Shown piece after piece: positions 23,589 through 36,069 of a stretch of DNA of 64,000 bases; within the stretch, counting starts at the first letter, position 1, and every line of letters starts with the position of its first letter. The notes below the pieces were generated by a model. That model was given only the letters and a program-made list of their open reading frames with translations. It was not told the origin of the DNA and did no database searches. The position numbers were made by a program, and so were the translations under genes. Source of the stretch: Gnetum montanum (Eukaryota; Streptophyta; Gnetopsida; Gnetales; Gnetaceae); assembly GCA_015680685.1 (NCBI GenBank), contig MNCI01010839.1:100790-164789 (forward strand), written 5' to 3'.

Positions 23589-25110
23589 TGGTACACTCAA
23601 TCATTTTCCTAAACTAGATATGATAACTTTTGAGCAACTAGTCAAGGAGCTCAAATGGTTTCAAGGGAAACTTCATATATTCATATAGATCCTTCCTCTT
23701 GAAGTTATGCCAAGATTGGTTAGATGTAAAGGCCCTTGACGTTGAGGGTTGAGTGGTGGTGCTAGGGGCCTTTGGCTTATTTGTTTTTGGCCCCTACATA
23801 GTTTTGATTTCTTTGGCCACAATGGTTATGGCTATGTGATTTTTCTTTCCCTTATCCCTATCCTTTCTCATATGTTGGTTTTTATATGCTATGTATACTA
23901 GGTTATTGCTAGCCTTTGTAGCATCCTCTATATTTTTAGTTTGGCAAAAAGATTAGCTAAGTAACTATGAATCATGATATTATAACTTGGATTTAAAGAA
24001 ATTATTAACCACTTCCTTGAAGATGGCCAATAGATGAGTTTTGGCAATGGGTTTAGGTATCTCATTAAAGAGAGCATTTCATGATGGTATAAATTTTTGA
24101 ATAGGTTTGAGGGGCCCCTGTTTGGCCTTCATAAGCTACTCTAGTGTGGTGTTAGATCTCAAATTATATTTGAAGTAGTTTACAAATTATGAAATTAAAG
24201 TATTCTAGGGAAGTAATAGAACCAATGGGTAATGCACGATACCAATCCAAACCTTTCTAAGTGAGGGATATAGGGATGACATGCATAATGATATGAGGCC
24301 AAGATTATAGCAACAAGAACTTAGAATGGAAGGTAATAAGGTGTGAGTTGTGAATACCCTCACCATTATATTGGGTGAATTGGAGGATGTAAATGCCCAT
24401 AGAATGAGTTATTTGAGGGATAGCATGACTAATGGGATCATTTTGGTAGAAGCTCATTATCTTAACCATATGAGTTGTAGAGGCTTTGAGATTTCATAGC
24501 TCTTCAATGAGGTCTTGGATCATCTAGAAAGATTGATCTAGATCTTGGAGCATCCCCATGAGTTGTGGCATTTGTCTAGATGGTTGTGGAGGGAGTTGGA
24601 AGGCTTGGGATTGTGCAATGGGCATTGGTAATGATGGAAGAGGACAAGTGATAATGATGGAAGGAGGGTTGAACTATGAGAAGGATGTCTATGTTGGAAC
24701 TTGATGGATAATGGGTATGAAGGTGGTATGAGAGGCTTGTGTAGCCCAGGGTCTTATGGAAGGATCCATGAGGATTGAGAAAGGATGAGATTTGGTAGAG
24801 ACCATGGGTGATGATCATGCAAAGCAAGGTTGCATTGCAAAGGGAATTAATGAAAAGAGGGAGGCAGGTTGGGATACTAGTTGAACTTGATGCATGAAAA
24901 TAATATGTGTTGGCCCAAACATGTTGGGATAGATAGGAGAATATTGAGAAACCTATTCTATAGATGACACAGGATATGTAGGACTAGAAATAGTTTCTTG
25001 GTGAGTCGATTGTTGGAAGAGGCTCCTAATAAAGGTGTCTAGATCTTTTTCTACTTCAAACTCATCTTACTTCTTCTAATGCTCATTTGAACTAATATTC
25101 TCTCTCATCT
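23589..25110 (-). pseudogene. Element D: N-terminal and central gag (decayed)
   Basis: On minus from about 25,110: MRENISSNEH, a Pro/Ser/Gln-rich N-terminal part, QMPQLMGMLQDLDQSF, then the capsid-like core KGLDWYRALPIGSITSLEYF (about 24,265), KAKQGPLKPIQKFI and LLAIFKEVVNNFF. This matches the retrotransposon gag pattern WY..LP..SI.SW..F and K...E....FI. A Lys-rich and Thr/Pro-rich stretch (23,760-23,880) follows, then NQSWHNFKRKDLYEYMKFPL before the insertion. Multiple stops. It encoded the particle protein. Confidence 0.75.
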
Positions 25111-26160
25111 ATGTCTATAATTTTTATTAGCATGTGTGCAAAGAAATCAGTTAAAGGTATTTTTTCATAAGATGAGGGAATGTATTCTTTCCCATCTTGA
25201 TGTATGATTTCAGATTGATGATTAGCATTAGACTTAGAGCATGGTATGAGAAGGCCTACCCGTATATTGGCATAAATGATGTTATAAAATTTCTCATTTA
25301 TAACTATAAAGTCTAGGTTCTATTCCATCTATTTAAGTGATTGCCTAAGGTCTATGAAAATTGGGTCTTTGGATCATAGATGTGAACTCCATCTTAATTA
25401 GAGGTCATGTAGGTGAGGTTAAGTGGTAATACGGTGGGCCGACAAAAAGGCATCAATGAATTTTTAAACTAAGTGGTAAGCTAAAAGGCTTAGTGTATGA
25501 GACTCCTTAGGGTATGAGAGTCTTAGCTTATGAGACAATCCTAGCATATGAAGTAAATTAAAGTTTTAGCATACAAAGCCTTAACTACATAGCATACACA
25601 ACATACAAAAGCTTTAGAATACACAACATACGAAATCTTCACAATACATAGCAAGTACAAGCTTTAGCATACATAGCATATGAAAGCTTTAGCATTCATA
25701 ATAAGTAAAAGCTTTAATGTACACAAGTTTTAGCTACAATGAGAACTTAAAATTTTCTAGGTTTTTCTAACATTAGAAAATTAGGAAGAGGTTAGCATAT
25801 ACACTGCAACTACAACTATAATATCAAAAATTATTTTTATTTATTTATTTTTAAAATTTTATTTAGAGTATATTGGATAGGAACGCTATGCACCACAAAA
25901 ACAATAATAAAGATAACTTTTTTAAAGTTGTAGTTTTTAGGGAAGAGAAGCTACATTGCAAATTACACTGCAAATAGTGAAGGAAAAATGGTTGTTTTAG
26001 TTAAAAACTAGTTATGACATACACATTGGACCAAGTAAAAATAAAAAATAAATTTTTTTGATTAAATTGTTAAAAATATACTATAATTATTAAAAGGAAA
26101 AAACATGCAAACACTACAATATGTTTAGATGAAGAAGTTAGGCAGAGGCCCTCCTTCTAG
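25111..26160. other. Leader region upstream of gag D
   Basis: No gene is readable. It contains the minisatellite at 25,530-25,745 and A/T-rich DNA. By position it is the untranslated leader between the primer site and gag on minus. Confidence 0.4.
25530..25745. repeat. Minisatellite, unit about 27 bp (AGCATACAxAAGCTTTAGC)
   Basis: About eight imperfect copies of an AGCTTTAGCATACATAGCAT-like unit at spacing of roughly 25-30 bases, in the leader of element D. Confidence 0.6.
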
Positions 26161-27250
26161 TGCCAAAAACTATAGTAAATGAAAAATTCAGTGCTAGAGG
26201 GCCAAAGGTTCTCATCAAAATAATTTAACCCATAGGTTCACAAGCCTCAAGAAGAATCTATGAGTGCCTCAAATAATAGTGTTGATTAAATGAGGACTTA
26301 GAGGGTCTATTACTGGGCAATAAAAAAGAATGTGAATGATTGTCTTAACTTTAAAACATAGCGTGGAAGACTAGAAGAGGATGATAGATGACAAATAATA
26401 AAACAAAGGTAGAACTAAAAATTTGATATTAATGTTTTGAAATAAAATGTTACAAGGAAAGGTTTAGGAGATACAAATTATGGGTTTTGGAAAATCCAAA
26501 AGGTGCAATAACATCCTTACACTTTGATACAATCATAGGATGTATTCGACAATGTATCTACATGGATATGCTCTTTAACTTTGCTTATCTAACTTGGTGA
26601 TCTACACTATGGAAAGAATTATGGTGATTGTCATGGAATCTTGGTGTTTGCACTATTCAAAATTCTCAAGTTTGGCATAGATGCAAAATGCCAAAAATTC
26701 CTTACAATGAAATAGATTCTCATTTAAATAGGCCTTGGATCCCTATCTTATTGCTACTTAATTCTATCAAAATTGTTAATAGATTTTTGACACCTTATAT
26801 CATACTTGGAATACCTACACATAGCATGCAAATAATTTTATCTAATTCTTTGCTCTTCGTATGCTGCCTTTGTACACTATATAGTGTATAGAATTTTCAT
26901 GCCTAGCATACAAGATTAAAACCCAACTTTTGTACACTAACTTTGTAGGCTGTCTAGCAAATAGAACATTAATGTTTGGTCTACAAGGGTAAGACTCCAA
27001 ATTTTGTATCTTTTGAAGCATTCTTAGCTTCCATAAACTAGCATACATGGACTTTGTATCTTTCATAAGCTAGGATGCATGAGGTCTTAGATTTTAGTAA
27101 CATGAGGCCATAATGCTAGATTTTTGGGAAAATAAGGCAATTGTATCTACCTTTATTTTTCTATGAAATTACAAGGAAGTTTGGCTATGGGATATAATAT
27201 GAATTCCTTTTGGGGTGTTTCAAGCCCAAGACATGAATGGTAAACTAGGA
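26161..27250 (-). mobile_element. Possible 5' LTR of element D
   Basis: On minus, TTTGGCACTAGAAGGAGGG at about 26,182-26,164 could be a decayed primer site, and GGGCTTGAAACACCCC near 27,223-27,208 resembles the arm that opens the other LTRs. Neither edge is certain and I see no clear similarity in between, so this is placed mostly by position. Confidence 0.25.
26873..26888. other. Perfect 16-bp palindrome
   Basis: TACACTATATAGTGTA is its own reverse complement. It lies in the presumed LTR of element D. Confidence 0.8.
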
Positions 27251-27779
27251 ACTAATACTTATTACCTATAGGCTAGAATAGTCCTTTTACTTTCATTACA
27301 CTTAGGCTTAGATTTTATTACTTTGTTTTAATCATGTTTATACTTAGTCTTAGTTTAAGTGAAGAAAATCAATCTATCATATGCCTCACCAAGAGTTATA
27401 GCTTGCACTTCATTACCTCAAAGTGAGATGATAGTGATCATGAGCTAAATCTTAAGTACTACTAAACTTAGCTTAGCCATTCATAGATTACGATCAATTC
27501 ACACATTTTCCCTCATGACTTGTATGGTGAAGTATTGGAATACCCAATTTCTCATCATTAATGTCATTACTAGGGATGTGTCATTGTCTAATAAATAGTT
27601 GATTTTACAAAGTTCATTATGTTAAGTGTCATCAAGAAAATCCTTCATACTTAAATCAAATTTTCCAAAGTACATACTTAAGGCATTAAAAACTTTATAT
27701 GTCTTCTAAAAATAAGGAGAAATCACCATCTACTAATGAATTTAATAAGAGTCATGATACGGAGTACAATGAAGAAGAC
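27251..27779. other. Unassigned stretch before element E gag
   Basis: No gene, and no convincing LTR edge or primer site for element E. The 5' LTR of E is missing or beyond recognition. Confidence 0.3.
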
Positions 27780-29650
27780 TAGAGAGTGCCCATGCAAAAT
27801 AGGATTTCCTATGCTCACATTGATGCATATTATCTTGAGTTCACATTTTTGTTTCAATGGGATGAAAAACTAAGGTGGAGAGATTTGCAAGGCAACATTG
27901 TCTTGCTTCTAGAATTTTTTGCATGATTAATGCTACAAACTACCCTCATAAGGTAAAACCTTGATTGTGTACAAGAAGGATATCACATCATAAAGCACAT
28001 GACCAAGCTATAACAACCAATAAAAACTTAGGTGAGAAGGGATGTTACTATGGAAATAAGACATGAGATTGATAAACAAAAGAATGTACCACTAATAGTT
28101 ATCCTAGAGAAAAGAGACTACACTATGTTCCACATGGAGAAATTCTATCAAGCCCATGGATTTCAATCTTAAAATCTAGTCATTCGTATTGAAGATCCCT
28201 TCAAAATACAATTGCATTTAGAACTTACAAAAACACATAGAGGATACAAGGAAAACTCTACTTTTAGAAGAAAATCAAGGATTATAACCTCCATTGAATA
28301 AAAAATGGACAAATTATGAAGCCATAGAAGAAGAACTAGAAGGCATCATTATCCAACTTCTTCCTCTTCCTCCTCATACTCCTTTAGAGACTATAACAAA
28401 AGAGAAAGAAGAATGAGGGATCATGATAGGAAAAGATGAATGGATCCTAAGAGACATGAGCATCATAGAATACATCCTAATAAAGAAGATGACTATGAGA
28501 GAAGAAGAGAAAGGGTCACTACTACAAGCTCACAATCTTGAAGATTATGATGAACCCCTAGTAGATACTTGCAACATAATTAATATCAGAGAAACATTAT
28601 ATATTCCTACCATGCGCATAAGGGATAGTTACATCAAGCAACTAGACATGAATAATATTTCCAAATTTAAAGATGGATACAATGTAGATTTGTAACACCA
28701 TCTCCAAGACTTCAATGATGCATGTGCCCTACAAAACATTACAAATGATTGGTAGAAACTAAAGTTATTTCCTAGAACACTCATAAAGGAAGCATATAAC
28801 TAGTATCAATTCTTATAATCAAAATCAATTTGATGATGGAGTACCATGCTAGAACTTTTTAATGACAAATATCAAACTTATTCTAGTGTCTAATTTTAGA
28901 AAATAGATTCAAGGATGAAACCATGGTACACATGAATCTCTTGATTTGGTAATGGGTAGATACTATTCACTATTACATAGATTCCTAGGCCATCGATTTT
29001 CTTAAAGAAAGAAATTACAACACATTGTTGATGGACTATGAAACAAGACAAGAGAAACCCTTGTGTCATATGACCAAGGTAGGTTATCTGAGATGACAGA
29101 TCATCATATTCAAAGACTCATTGATCAAGTGGAAAAAGAAGAAGGAGAGTTAAGAAAAATAGAATAAGCCAAAGAATATAATAGAGATATTGCCATTAAA
29201 AAATATAAGAATATATGAATTGCAAGAAGAGAAAACTTTAGAAGAATGATCCAATGAAAGACTCTACCTATTTAGAAATAATTAATGAAATTTCAACAAA
29301 GGTAGAGAAAATATGGGATTCTATCAATGTGAAATTTTCTATAACATTGAATATAGTAGAAGAGAAGATTGAAAATGGCCTAAATCAAACTAAAGATAAC
29401 AAGAAACAAAGAGAAACTAGGTGAGAACACTATATAAATAAAGGAAAAGTTGCTAAAATTGAGAAAATAATGGACTCCATTTCAGAAGACAATGAAGGAT
29501 GCAAAGCATGCCAATATGAATATCACAAGGGATTTTTACCTATTATGGTCCACTTAAAATAGTTTAGGGCATATTTACTTAATCCAAAGTTTATCAAGGA
29601 ACATATGCACAAAAGATTATTTTACCTGCAAGGTAACTTCAGATAACCCT
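27780..29650 (+). pseudogene. Element E: gag, Athila-like (decayed)
   Basis: The N-terminal part near 27,860 reads WDEKLRWRDLQGNIVL, paired with DEQLRWHDMKGNVIL in F (about 45,460). The open stretch at 28,423-28,695 contains IKQLDMNNISKFKDGY, and after the stop LQDFNDACALQNI, matching F IKFLDMNNIPRFDGGY and LYDFHDAYTLQNI. The C-terminal end near 29,500 has GCKACQYEYHKGF, where F has ECDICQYKHPK, a possible metal-binding motif. Many stops and frameshifts. Confidence 0.65.
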
Positions 29651-30129
29651 ACCAAAGAACACACTATGCAAGTGAGGCATATACTCAACTACAAGAATAG
29701 CAGTAGTAGTAGTAACAACAACTACAAACATGGGCAATACCACCGCAAAGAAAATAGTATCCATATAGGCAACATGATCCCTATGGATAGTATGTTCAAT
29801 GTCAAATATCTTTAGGAAATACTTTAGTCCATGCTTTCTCTTACTACTATCCACTAGAATATGGTCAACCCACTACTTCATACATGGATCCAAACTCTTA
29901 CATGTCTCAACTAGTAGTTAATTACTCACTTCAAACTCCTAACTCCGTATCACTAGTACCATCACCAATCATGCAAGAAGAGATACCAACATAGCTATGA
30001 TAAAAGAGTGCTATGAGGATAGTAACTATACAAAATAAGGTAGTTATAAGTGAACCAAGAGCCAATAAACATTCTTTTTTTTTTGACAAGTCAAGAAAGG
30101 GTTTGAAGGATGGGGACTAAACTTAATAC

Positions 30130-30720
30130 TATCCCATCTACACATACTCCTTCAGAGAACACTATGGTTTCCATATCTAAAAAGAAGAAAATCACCACTA
30201 TCATGCTTACATAAACAATAACACACTAGATTAAAGTAGAGGCACTTCTCAAGAAGAGAATAGATCTTGGAAGTCCCTTAGGTTACCTTCAAATAGAAAT
30301 ATATAAATCATACAAGGTTCTATTAGATTATAGATTAGGAGTAAACCTCATTTTACAAGACATGTACAAGGCCTAGAACCTACCCCCACTAAAGAAGAGC
30401 AACATCTAATTAGAGCTTGTAGACTAGTTCATTACTATTCCACTTTAGCAAGTGGAAGATGCTATCAATACCATCAGTGGATGGTCCTATCATGTTGACT
30501 TTGTAGTTATCCATGTGGGAAAGAACAAATTAAAATTCACCATAATTATGGGAAGATAATGACTTAGCACTATATATGTTAAGCTTGAAATCAGAGACTT
30601 GTGCTTGAAAATCTCTAAGGAAGATGAAGTTAGTATTATTTGGAGTTGTAGAGTTCTATATATCACATAAAATGATAATGGGCATAATTATGTGTAGAAA
30701 AATTGGACCATAAAATATAA
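30130..30720 (+). pseudogene. Element E: aspartic protease (decayed)
   Basis: Readable parts: YKVLLDYRLGVNLI at about 30,317, where the usual D-S/T-G reads DYR; then ISGWSYHVDFVVIHVG and LKFTIIMGR near 30,550. F shows the same order (LLGSGFGVNLIS, then VCGWSYPIDFLVIKV and IIMGRARLS). Frameshifts are present. No active site remains. Confidence 0.6.
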
Positions 30721-30732
30721 TGCCATCATAGC

Positions 30733-31180
30733 ATGAAATGGATGTATAAAGGATATGTATGTACAAAAGTATCTATATGTAATAGCCACTCAACAAAAAG
30801 GCACCCAGTGGCTAATCACAAAAAAAAAAAAAAAATAGAATCTAGAATATGCATGGAACCATTAAATAAAATCACAAGTTCCTATGTGAAAGAAATTGAT
30901 AGGTTAGAACAATTTAAAAAACAACCTCCTCACATAAAATCACATTATGAGGATGATATAGAATGGGGCTGATTAGAGATACAAGAGACATATGAACCAA
31001 AACCCTTAGAACTAAAAGCCATACTATATTTACTTGAATATATTTTTCTAAATAATAAAAAAATAGTAAGTATAAATGCTGAACTTGATAAAGAACAAAA
31101 AATAAAATTACTAGAAGTGGTAAATAAATGGCCAATTGAATTTTCATGATTCTATGATGAAATTACTGAAATTGATTCAT
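30733..31180. other. Spacer between protease and RT of element E, with a 15-A run
   Basis: Polyprotein linker too decayed to assign. A run of A lies at about 30,820-30,835. Short open frames here have no family signature. Confidence 0.35.
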
Positions 31181-32089
31181 GCTTTTGCCAAGATTAAGTC
31201 TATATAGATCTAGCTATCAAAACACACCATCAACCTTAAAGAAGGTTGAATCCAAAACTTAAGAAAGCCATTAAGATAGAAATGGAAAAACTATTAAAGG
31301 TTATGTTCACCTATCCTATAGCATACACTGAATAGTTTAGCCCATTAGTCATTGTCCCAAAGAAAGATGGTAAGTGAAGGGTCTACATTGATTTCAAATT
31401 GTTAAACATGGCAATGTTCAAGAACCATTTCTCTCTACCATTTGTTGACCAAGTCTTGGACACCATCAGAGGACATTAGTATTATAACTTTCTAGATGAA
31501 TATATTAGATGCAATCAAATCTACATTACACCAAAAGATCAAGAAAAGACCACATTCACTAGCCAATGAGGGACATTTGCATACAAGAAAATGCCCTTTG
31601 GGTTGTATAATGTCCTCGCTACCTTCCAGAGACTTGTACTAAGAATTTTCCAAAAGAAAATTAGTAATGGGGTTGAAGCCTTTATGGATGACTTCTACAC
31701 ATATGGGCTGGATTTTAATAAGCCTTGGATAGTGTAGAGAAATTATTGAAAAGATGCATAGAAATTGATTTGAAGTTGAATTGGCAAAAATTCCACTTAA
31801 TGATTCAAGATGGTATAGTTCTATGATGTAAAGTATCTCACAAAGGAATAGAGGTAGATCTAGACAAGATCAAAGTCATACAAAACATTACTCATAGGCC
31901 AAAAACTATCAAAGATATCAAATTATTCCTTGACCATACAAGATACTATAAAACATTCATTGAAAAGTTTTCAAAGATTATGAAACTACTGTTAGAATTA
32001 ACTAAGAAAGATGCATCATTTCTATGCATAGAGCAATTTGAGAAAGAATTTGGGATCTTTAAACAAAAGTTAATCAAGAAACCAATCCT
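31181..32089 (+). pseudogene. Element E: reverse transcriptase (decayed)
   Basis: Fragments in shifting frames give VPKKDGK near 31,357, then PFVDQVLDTI, YIRCNQIYI, TFAYKKMPFGL (about 31,590) and the catalytic box FMDDF at 31,683, so the two Asp survive. The RT thumb and connection follow: WQKFHLMIQDGIVL, VSHKGIEVDLDKIKVI and FLDHTRYYKTFIEKFSKI. This is standard Ty3/gypsy order. Stops every few dozen codons. Confidence 0.75.
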
Positions 32090-32480
32090 TTGAGCTTTAG
32101 ATTTATTAAATTCTTTCTACATTATGATGGATGCTTCAAACTATGCATTGGAAGTGGTTCTAACTTAACTAAATGAGCAAAAAGGACACTGTTATAAACA
32201 CTACATCAATCAAAGCATCACTAGGGCAAAAATTAACTACACCACTAAAAAGGATATTATGGCCATGGTGTATGCACTTAAAAAAATTCAGACATTATGT
32301 ACTTAGGTATCCCATTTATGTCTACATGGATCATAGTGCCATTAGATTTTTAATTAACAAACCAACAATTAGTCCTAAAGTGATAAGATGACTAGTTATG
32401 TTACATAAGTTTGACATTACCATGATTGATAAGGAAGGAAATAAAAATATTGTAGATGATCATTTATCAATACTTTGATG
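32090..32480 (+). pseudogene. Element E: RNase H (decayed)
   Basis: MMDASNYALEVVLT near 32,127 holds the first Asp. It is followed by KINYTTKKDIMAMVYALKKF, RYPIYVYMDHSAIRFLINKP and HKFDITMIDKEGNKNIVDDH. This matches the NYTTTEKELLAVV / DH-A pattern of Athila-like elements and the F copy (MMDASNYTLEAML, HIDHSAICLLMNKP). No second RNase H follows, unlike lineage 1. Confidence 0.75.
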
Positions 32481-32489
32481 GGAATCCTT

Positions 32490-33840
32490 AGAGAATGATG
32501 AACTAGTGTTAAATCAATTTCTTGGTGAAAACTTATTCACCAAAACTACAATGGTTGTAAAATTAACAGAGAAGTTATGACTTACTAATTACTTAATGTA
32601 TCTAACCAAACAAAAAATTCCTATTGAATGGGACAAGAAATAAAAGAAAAATTTCCTCTATAAAGTGAGAATATATATAAAAATCAATGGAAAACTTTAC
32701 AAGATTGCATTGATGGGCTGATAAGATGGTACGTTCCAAAAGAGAGTTAATAAAGAGTCCTACAAGATACACATGAAGGACCATGTGGTGATCACTACAT
32801 AGGATGAAGGATAGCACTAAAATTGATTATTTTAGGTTTCTTTTTATCGACCATATTCAAGAATTCACATTAGTTTGCAGAGTCTTGTGAATGATGCTAA
32901 AGAGATGGAGGGCTAATAACTAGAAATGAAGAACCACAATAGTGGTTACAATCATTGGAGCCTTTCAACATTTGGGGTATTTACTTCATGGGCCCTATCA
33001 CATCAATATAAAATGAAAATTCCTATATTATAGTAATTTTTGATTATTATACAAAGTGGGTAGAAGTAGTTACAGTCAAGGATTGCATAGTGAAAACAGT
33101 TGCTAAATTCTTTCAACAACATGTGGTAAATAGATTTGGAGTACCACACATGCTTATATCTGATAACATAACTTATTTTATGAGAGATAAATTTAAAAAT
33201 ATAATATAACAACTTGGAGTGAATTAAAAACTAACTACACCTTGTCACCTCTAAGAAAATGGTCAAGCAAAAGTGACTAACTAGGAAATCATAAGAATAT
33301 TAACTAGAACAATTAGTCATTATAGGAAGGGTTAGAGAACTAAAATTAATGATGTTCTATGGGCATATATATCAACTTGAAAACTTCCTATAAGTTATTC
33401 CCAATATGAGTTAGTTTATGGTAAACTACATGTGTTACTGATCCAAGCAGAACTCAATACCCTTCATACTATTAGTACAATTGAACTCAATATATGCTTA
33501 GCTTAAAGAGAACACTTAATGAATCTAAATCTCTTTGATGAGAATATATTAGTAGCTCAATTGAGTAATGAAATCTACAAAAAGTACTCCAAATATAGAC
33601 ATTACATTAAAATAAAACAAGTGTCAATCAAGCTAGATGATTAAGTCCTCTAATATAATCCCAATCCTATCCTACAAAAGGCTAAGTTCAAAACCATGCT
33701 ACATATAAATCTAGTATCATATAGATCTAATACCAAAAAAAATACACAAATGTTTATTGTTATCAATGTTCAACAAGTCAAACCATACTATAACTTTCCT
33801 TACTCTTTTGAGAACTCTACCCTATCTACCAAGTAGTTTA
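32490..33840 (+). pseudogene. Element E: integrase (decayed, two catalytic positions lost)
   Basis: The core reads IWGIYFMGPITS near 32,973 (usual WGIDFMGP, so the first Asp is Tyr), YYTKWVEVVTVK, NRFGVPHMLISDN near 33,160 (second Asp kept), and 35 residues later NGQAKVTN with Lys (AAA at 33,270-33,272) instead of Glu. C-terminal traces (EKYSKYRHYIKIK-like near 33,590) reach about 33,840. Many stops. Confidence 0.7.
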
Positions 33841-35756
33841 CCATCCATTCAATCTTATGTTATCCACTTATCATGATAGTTATGGAGGTGTCAAATTTGA
33901 CACTTAGGCACAAGTTTTCCTTTCGACATTTTTCTACTCTTTACCTTTTTAATTTTCTTACCAATTTTGACATTCTTTCATAACTTTTCCATTCTTTTGC
34001 ATTTTTCCTATTTTTGATCATTTTTTATTCTTTGCTATTTTCCTACCTTTTATATTCTTATCATTTTTCTATAATTTTTCATCAAATTTCTTGTACATAT
34101 TTTTGTTTATTTTTCTAATAAAATTTAAAGGAATAAAATAATATGTAATCCTAATGATGTGAATTTTATCCTTTGTTATAAAATCATTGAAGGATTGATT
34201 TTATATATACATAGACCACATCATCCATCCATCCATTTCCAATAATGAGAGGTTCTTATCATGGACATCATGACATTCTCTCCACAATAAAAATAAAAGA
34301 AACTTGTGATCATTACATTTGGATAGAAAAGTGAAGAACCAAGTGGAAATGAAAAGGGTGTGACATCAAGTGTGTGGATTCTCTAAGGCCATTACTATAA
34401 GTTTTATCTTGTTGATAAGTTGTATTATTTACTTGAGTTCTAATGGAAAATGGAAGTATGTCTTAAATGAGTGCTACCTTATCATATCACTATAAATAAA
34501 TGTTACCCATTCCTAAAGATAGTCCTTTGGTAAGGTTGAAATATTAATAACCTAATAAATGCATAAAATACAAATTTCTAGGGTGTTCCACTAGAAAGAC
34601 ATGACACCCATGCTTGAAGGTAGGTGACTTCTTAGAAATTTCAAGGTTTCCTAGACTTGCATTGGTTATGGGGCTAGAAAGACATATTATATATGCCTAA
34701 AGGAAATTTTGTATCTAATGGCTAAGTCTCCTTTAAAAAAATAAACTATGATATTAATAAACTGCTTCCTTGAACTTCTTTGCTAGGTGAAAATACTTCT
34801 TAAAATTGTGGCAATCTTATAATTGTTATTTTTGAGACGATATGATGTAATGTAACTAGTAAGTGTTATGGACTTGGCTTGAATCTTGGACAGAAGGACT
34901 AATGATCACATTAACCATATACTACACATAGAATTCATTGTGCCTATGGTAAGACATCTCATGTCCCATTCTCTACAAACCCTTGCTACTCTCATTCAAC
35001 CTCATTATTATATCTAATCATGATTTAATGGTTTTTATAATCTAGTGCTATTTTTTAATTAAGGCAATACTAACATGTGTGTTTTGAAAAATAGGTTTAT
35101 ATTACATTCAACTCTTTGAGTGCCTCTAGACACCTGTAGGTGTGGTTATCCAAGGACACTAAGGGCTAGAGCCTGCTTTGGGAAGCACCCACTTGTACAA
35201 CTCTTGTGATTTATACCTGATGTCAAATTCCACATTATCTTATGCCTCCAAAACACTTAAACAATCATGTTTACTTTTCTACCTACTAATATCTAATCAT
35301 ACTCAACAATTCGTACCAATTATCTCCTATATACTTCATTGACTTACTTTGCCTAACATTCCTTCTTCATACACTTTTAATGAAAAATTCTCATATTTTG
35401 AGCATCATCCATACTCGAGAACACTTTGAACCATCTCTACATATTCTACACTACTTTTTTCATTCAATTTTTCCATCAAAAATTGCTCAAACTCTCAAAT
35501 ATTTTAACAATGATGTTGTAGCTATGATGTATCAATCCCTATGATTTCATAGCTATGATTTTGCCACTATAAAATTTTTTATATATGTGTGATGAGTTAG
35601 AGATATTTTTTCATTCTTCCCACTTGATGCATAGGGATTTTTTGTCATTTTTCTAACCCTTTGGGAACCAAACTTTCAAGCTACATAACTTTCTTACCCT
35701 AGCTCTGAATTGCATGGTTCTTGAACCCTCTTGATTACAGAGTGATTAACTTCATC
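33841..35756. other. Noncoding 3' region of element E
   Basis: No gene. T-rich DNA with a perfect palindrome at 33,888-33,903 and no readable frame. Athila-like elements often have a long noncoding region between integrase and the polypurine tract. Confidence 0.4.
33888..33903. other. Perfect 16-bp palindrome GTGTCAAATTTGACAC
   Basis: It is fully self-complementary and sits just after the integrase end of element E. Confidence 0.8.
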
Positions 35757-35766
35757 ATGGGGGAGA
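35755..35766 (+). promoter_or_regulatory. Candidate polypurine tract of element E
   Basis: ATCATGGGGGAGAG here corresponds to ATCATGGGGGAGAT on minus at 39,424-39,411 in element F. A purine tract shared by two related elements in the same 3' position suggests the plus-strand primer site. Confidence 0.45.
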
Positions 35767-36069
35767 GCACTACTTGAGAAAAACTTTTCTAACATCTAGA
35801 AGAATATGTCAAGGCTAAGAACTATAATAACTATTCACATTCTAATTAACCAACTTAGCAAACTTAAAGATTTTTCTTAAATGAGCATTCCAACATACAT
35901 AAATATTGAAATAACCATTATAAGAGGTCATAAGGAAATAACTTGTTTATAATACATTATAAAATGCAATAGTCATGGGTTTCTATTTGAAATTTTTGTA
36001 ACTTGGTGATCCTAATAAGAGCTAAAAGTAATAATAAGGATAAATTTTGAATAAATCATAGAGCCCAAG
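35767..36069. other. Unassigned stretch after the E polypurine tract
   Basis: Should begin the 3' LTR of E, but no LTR partner is visible in the window. Confidence 0.25.

Noticed and set aside
24576-24827. 83-codon Thr/Ser-rich minus frame as a separate small gene
   Set aside because: It is an out-of-frame shadow of the Pro/Ser/Gln-rich N-terminal gag of element D.
26164-26182. TGGCACTAGAAGGAGGG as a certain primer site of element D
   Set aside because: Only TGGC and the G-rich end resemble known sites, and no matching LTR edge could be shown. Kept only as a weak hint in the LTR entry.
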